A DNA stretch of 64,000 bases from Dokdonella_A ginsengisoli (lineage in GTDB: Bacteria > Pseudomonadota > Gammaproteobacteria > Xanthomonadales > Rhodanobacteraceae), in NCBI RefSeq assembly GCF_042652785.1, contig NZ_JBHSHD010000003.1, positions 124,001 through 188,000 of the forward strand, given 5' to 3'. Position numbers and translations under genes: made by a program. The notes beneath the pieces were generated by a model, which worked only from the letters and a program-made list of their open reading frames with translations, was not told where the DNA came from and made no database searches. This document shows positions 63,604 to 64,000 of this stretch, in pieces. Position 1 is the first letter of the stretch; the number at the start of each line of letters is the position of its first letter.

Positions 63604-64000
63604 ATGCACATCGCGAAATCTTTCCGCCGGTTCACCGGCGCCTTGCGCCTGGCTGCCCTCGCCCTCTGCCTGCTGCCGCTCGCCGCGCGCGCGGACGAGG
63701 TGCTGGTGTTCGCCGCGGCGAGCCTGAAACCCGCGCTCGACGAGATCGCGGCCTCGGCGGACGTCGCCTCGATCGGCGAGGTCAAGGTCAGCTACGCGGC
63801 CAGTTCGCAGCTGGCGCGGCAGATCGAGGCCGGCGCGCCGGCGGCGATCTTCGTTTCGGCCGACCAGGACTGGATGGACTACCTGGCCGAGCGCAAGCGC
63901 ATCGTCGCCGACTCGCGCGGCGACCTGCTCGGCAATGCGCTGGTGCTGGTTGCGCCGAAGGATTCCACCGCCGCGCTCGAGATCGCCCCCGGCTTCGACC
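63604..64000 (+). CDS. modA: Molybdate ABC transporter substrate-binding protein (partial, cut by right edge)
   Basis: The first 132 residues of ModA. Signal peptide (RLAALALCLLPLAARA, residues about 15-30) then EVLVFAAASLKPALDEIA, VKVSYAASSQLARQIEAGAP, AIFVSADQDWMDYLAERKRI and LLGNALVLVAPKD. These are the family's oxyanion-binding Ser/Ala loops and the domain hinge. The in-frame ATG at 63568 would add 12 residues before the signal peptide and is less likely. ModB and ModC should follow to the right of the window. Confidence 0.92.
   Translation, partial: MHIAKSFRRFTGALRLAALALCLLPLAARADEVLVFAAASLKPALDEIAASADVASIGEVKVSYAASSQLARQIEAGAPAAIFVSADQDWMDYLAERKRIVADSRGDLLGNALVLVAPKDSTAALEIAPGFD

Overview
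The window is a chromosomal segment of a high-GC Gram-negative bacterium. The best guess is a gammaproteobacterium of the Xanthomonadales (Lysobacterales), near Rhodanobacteraceae or Dokdonella. The grounds are the very strong third-position G/C use in most genes, the TonB-dependent receptor, phosphate-type porin and NodT-type efflux protein, the TPR-linked Ser/Thr kinase, and two secreted beta-propeller proteins ending in an I-F-x-x-x-F tag that I associate from memory with that group. No rRNA, intact tRNA or CRISPR array is present, so the placement is an inference.

Left end (1-9 kb): visibly lower in GC and accessory in look. An ATPase of DUF3987/primase-helicase type runs off the left edge behind an AlpA-like regulator. 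A sequence resembling a tRNA 3' end lies at 2294-2326 and could mark the end of an integrated element. Then come a membrane zinc-ribbon protein, a large TPR Ser/Thr kinase and two divergent secreted proteins. From 8.7 to 12.2 kb lie small envelope proteins and a secreted propeller.

Central carbon and housekeeping (12-28 kb): transaldolase, glucose-6-phosphate isomerase and phosphoglucomutase overlap in one operon. They are followed by a VOC/YCII pair, a MoaD-like protein paired with a BNR-repeat protein, a nitronate monooxygenase-like enzyme, a serine hydrolase, a LytS/LytTR two-component pair and a short-form 6-phosphogluconate dehydrogenase.

Candidate biosynthetic locus (28.4-36.4 kb): an alpha/beta hydrolase, a FemAB-like acyltransferase, an arginase-fold protein and a secreted esterase are followed on the other strand by a DegT-type aminotransferase and two overlapping ArnE/ArnF-sized transporters. 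A free-standing acyl carrier protein and a ketoacyl-ACP synthase complete the set. Together they look like machinery to make and flip an unusual amino-modified lipid.

Envelope and efflux (36.5-50.3 kb): outer-membrane barrel with an AraC regulator, a class III aminotransferase with an MtnX-like phosphatase, a pectin-acetylesterase-like hydrolase with a tethered partner, a four-gene ABC efflux operon, and RecQ.

Alcohol-oxidation operon (51.3-58.0 kb): FMN 2-hydroxyacid oxidase, outer-membrane channel, AldA-like dehydrogenase, exported Rieske protein, PQQ dehydrogenase and GlcG-like protein, with a LysR gene converging on it. The set fits stepwise oxidation of a small diol (propanediol or ethylene glycol) through lactaldehyde/glycolaldehyde to pyruvate/glyoxylate. 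The Rieske protein occupies the place usually taken by cytochrome c.

Molybdenum locus (59-64 kb): an oxyanion-type porin, a short ModE-like regulator, an exported sulfite-oxidase-fold protein, a TonB-dependent receptor and divergent modA (cut by the right edge). A ModE-like inverted repeat lies between receptor and modA. Three copies of a palindromic intergenic repeat (16.7, 39.3 and 60.8 kb) are scattered through the segment.
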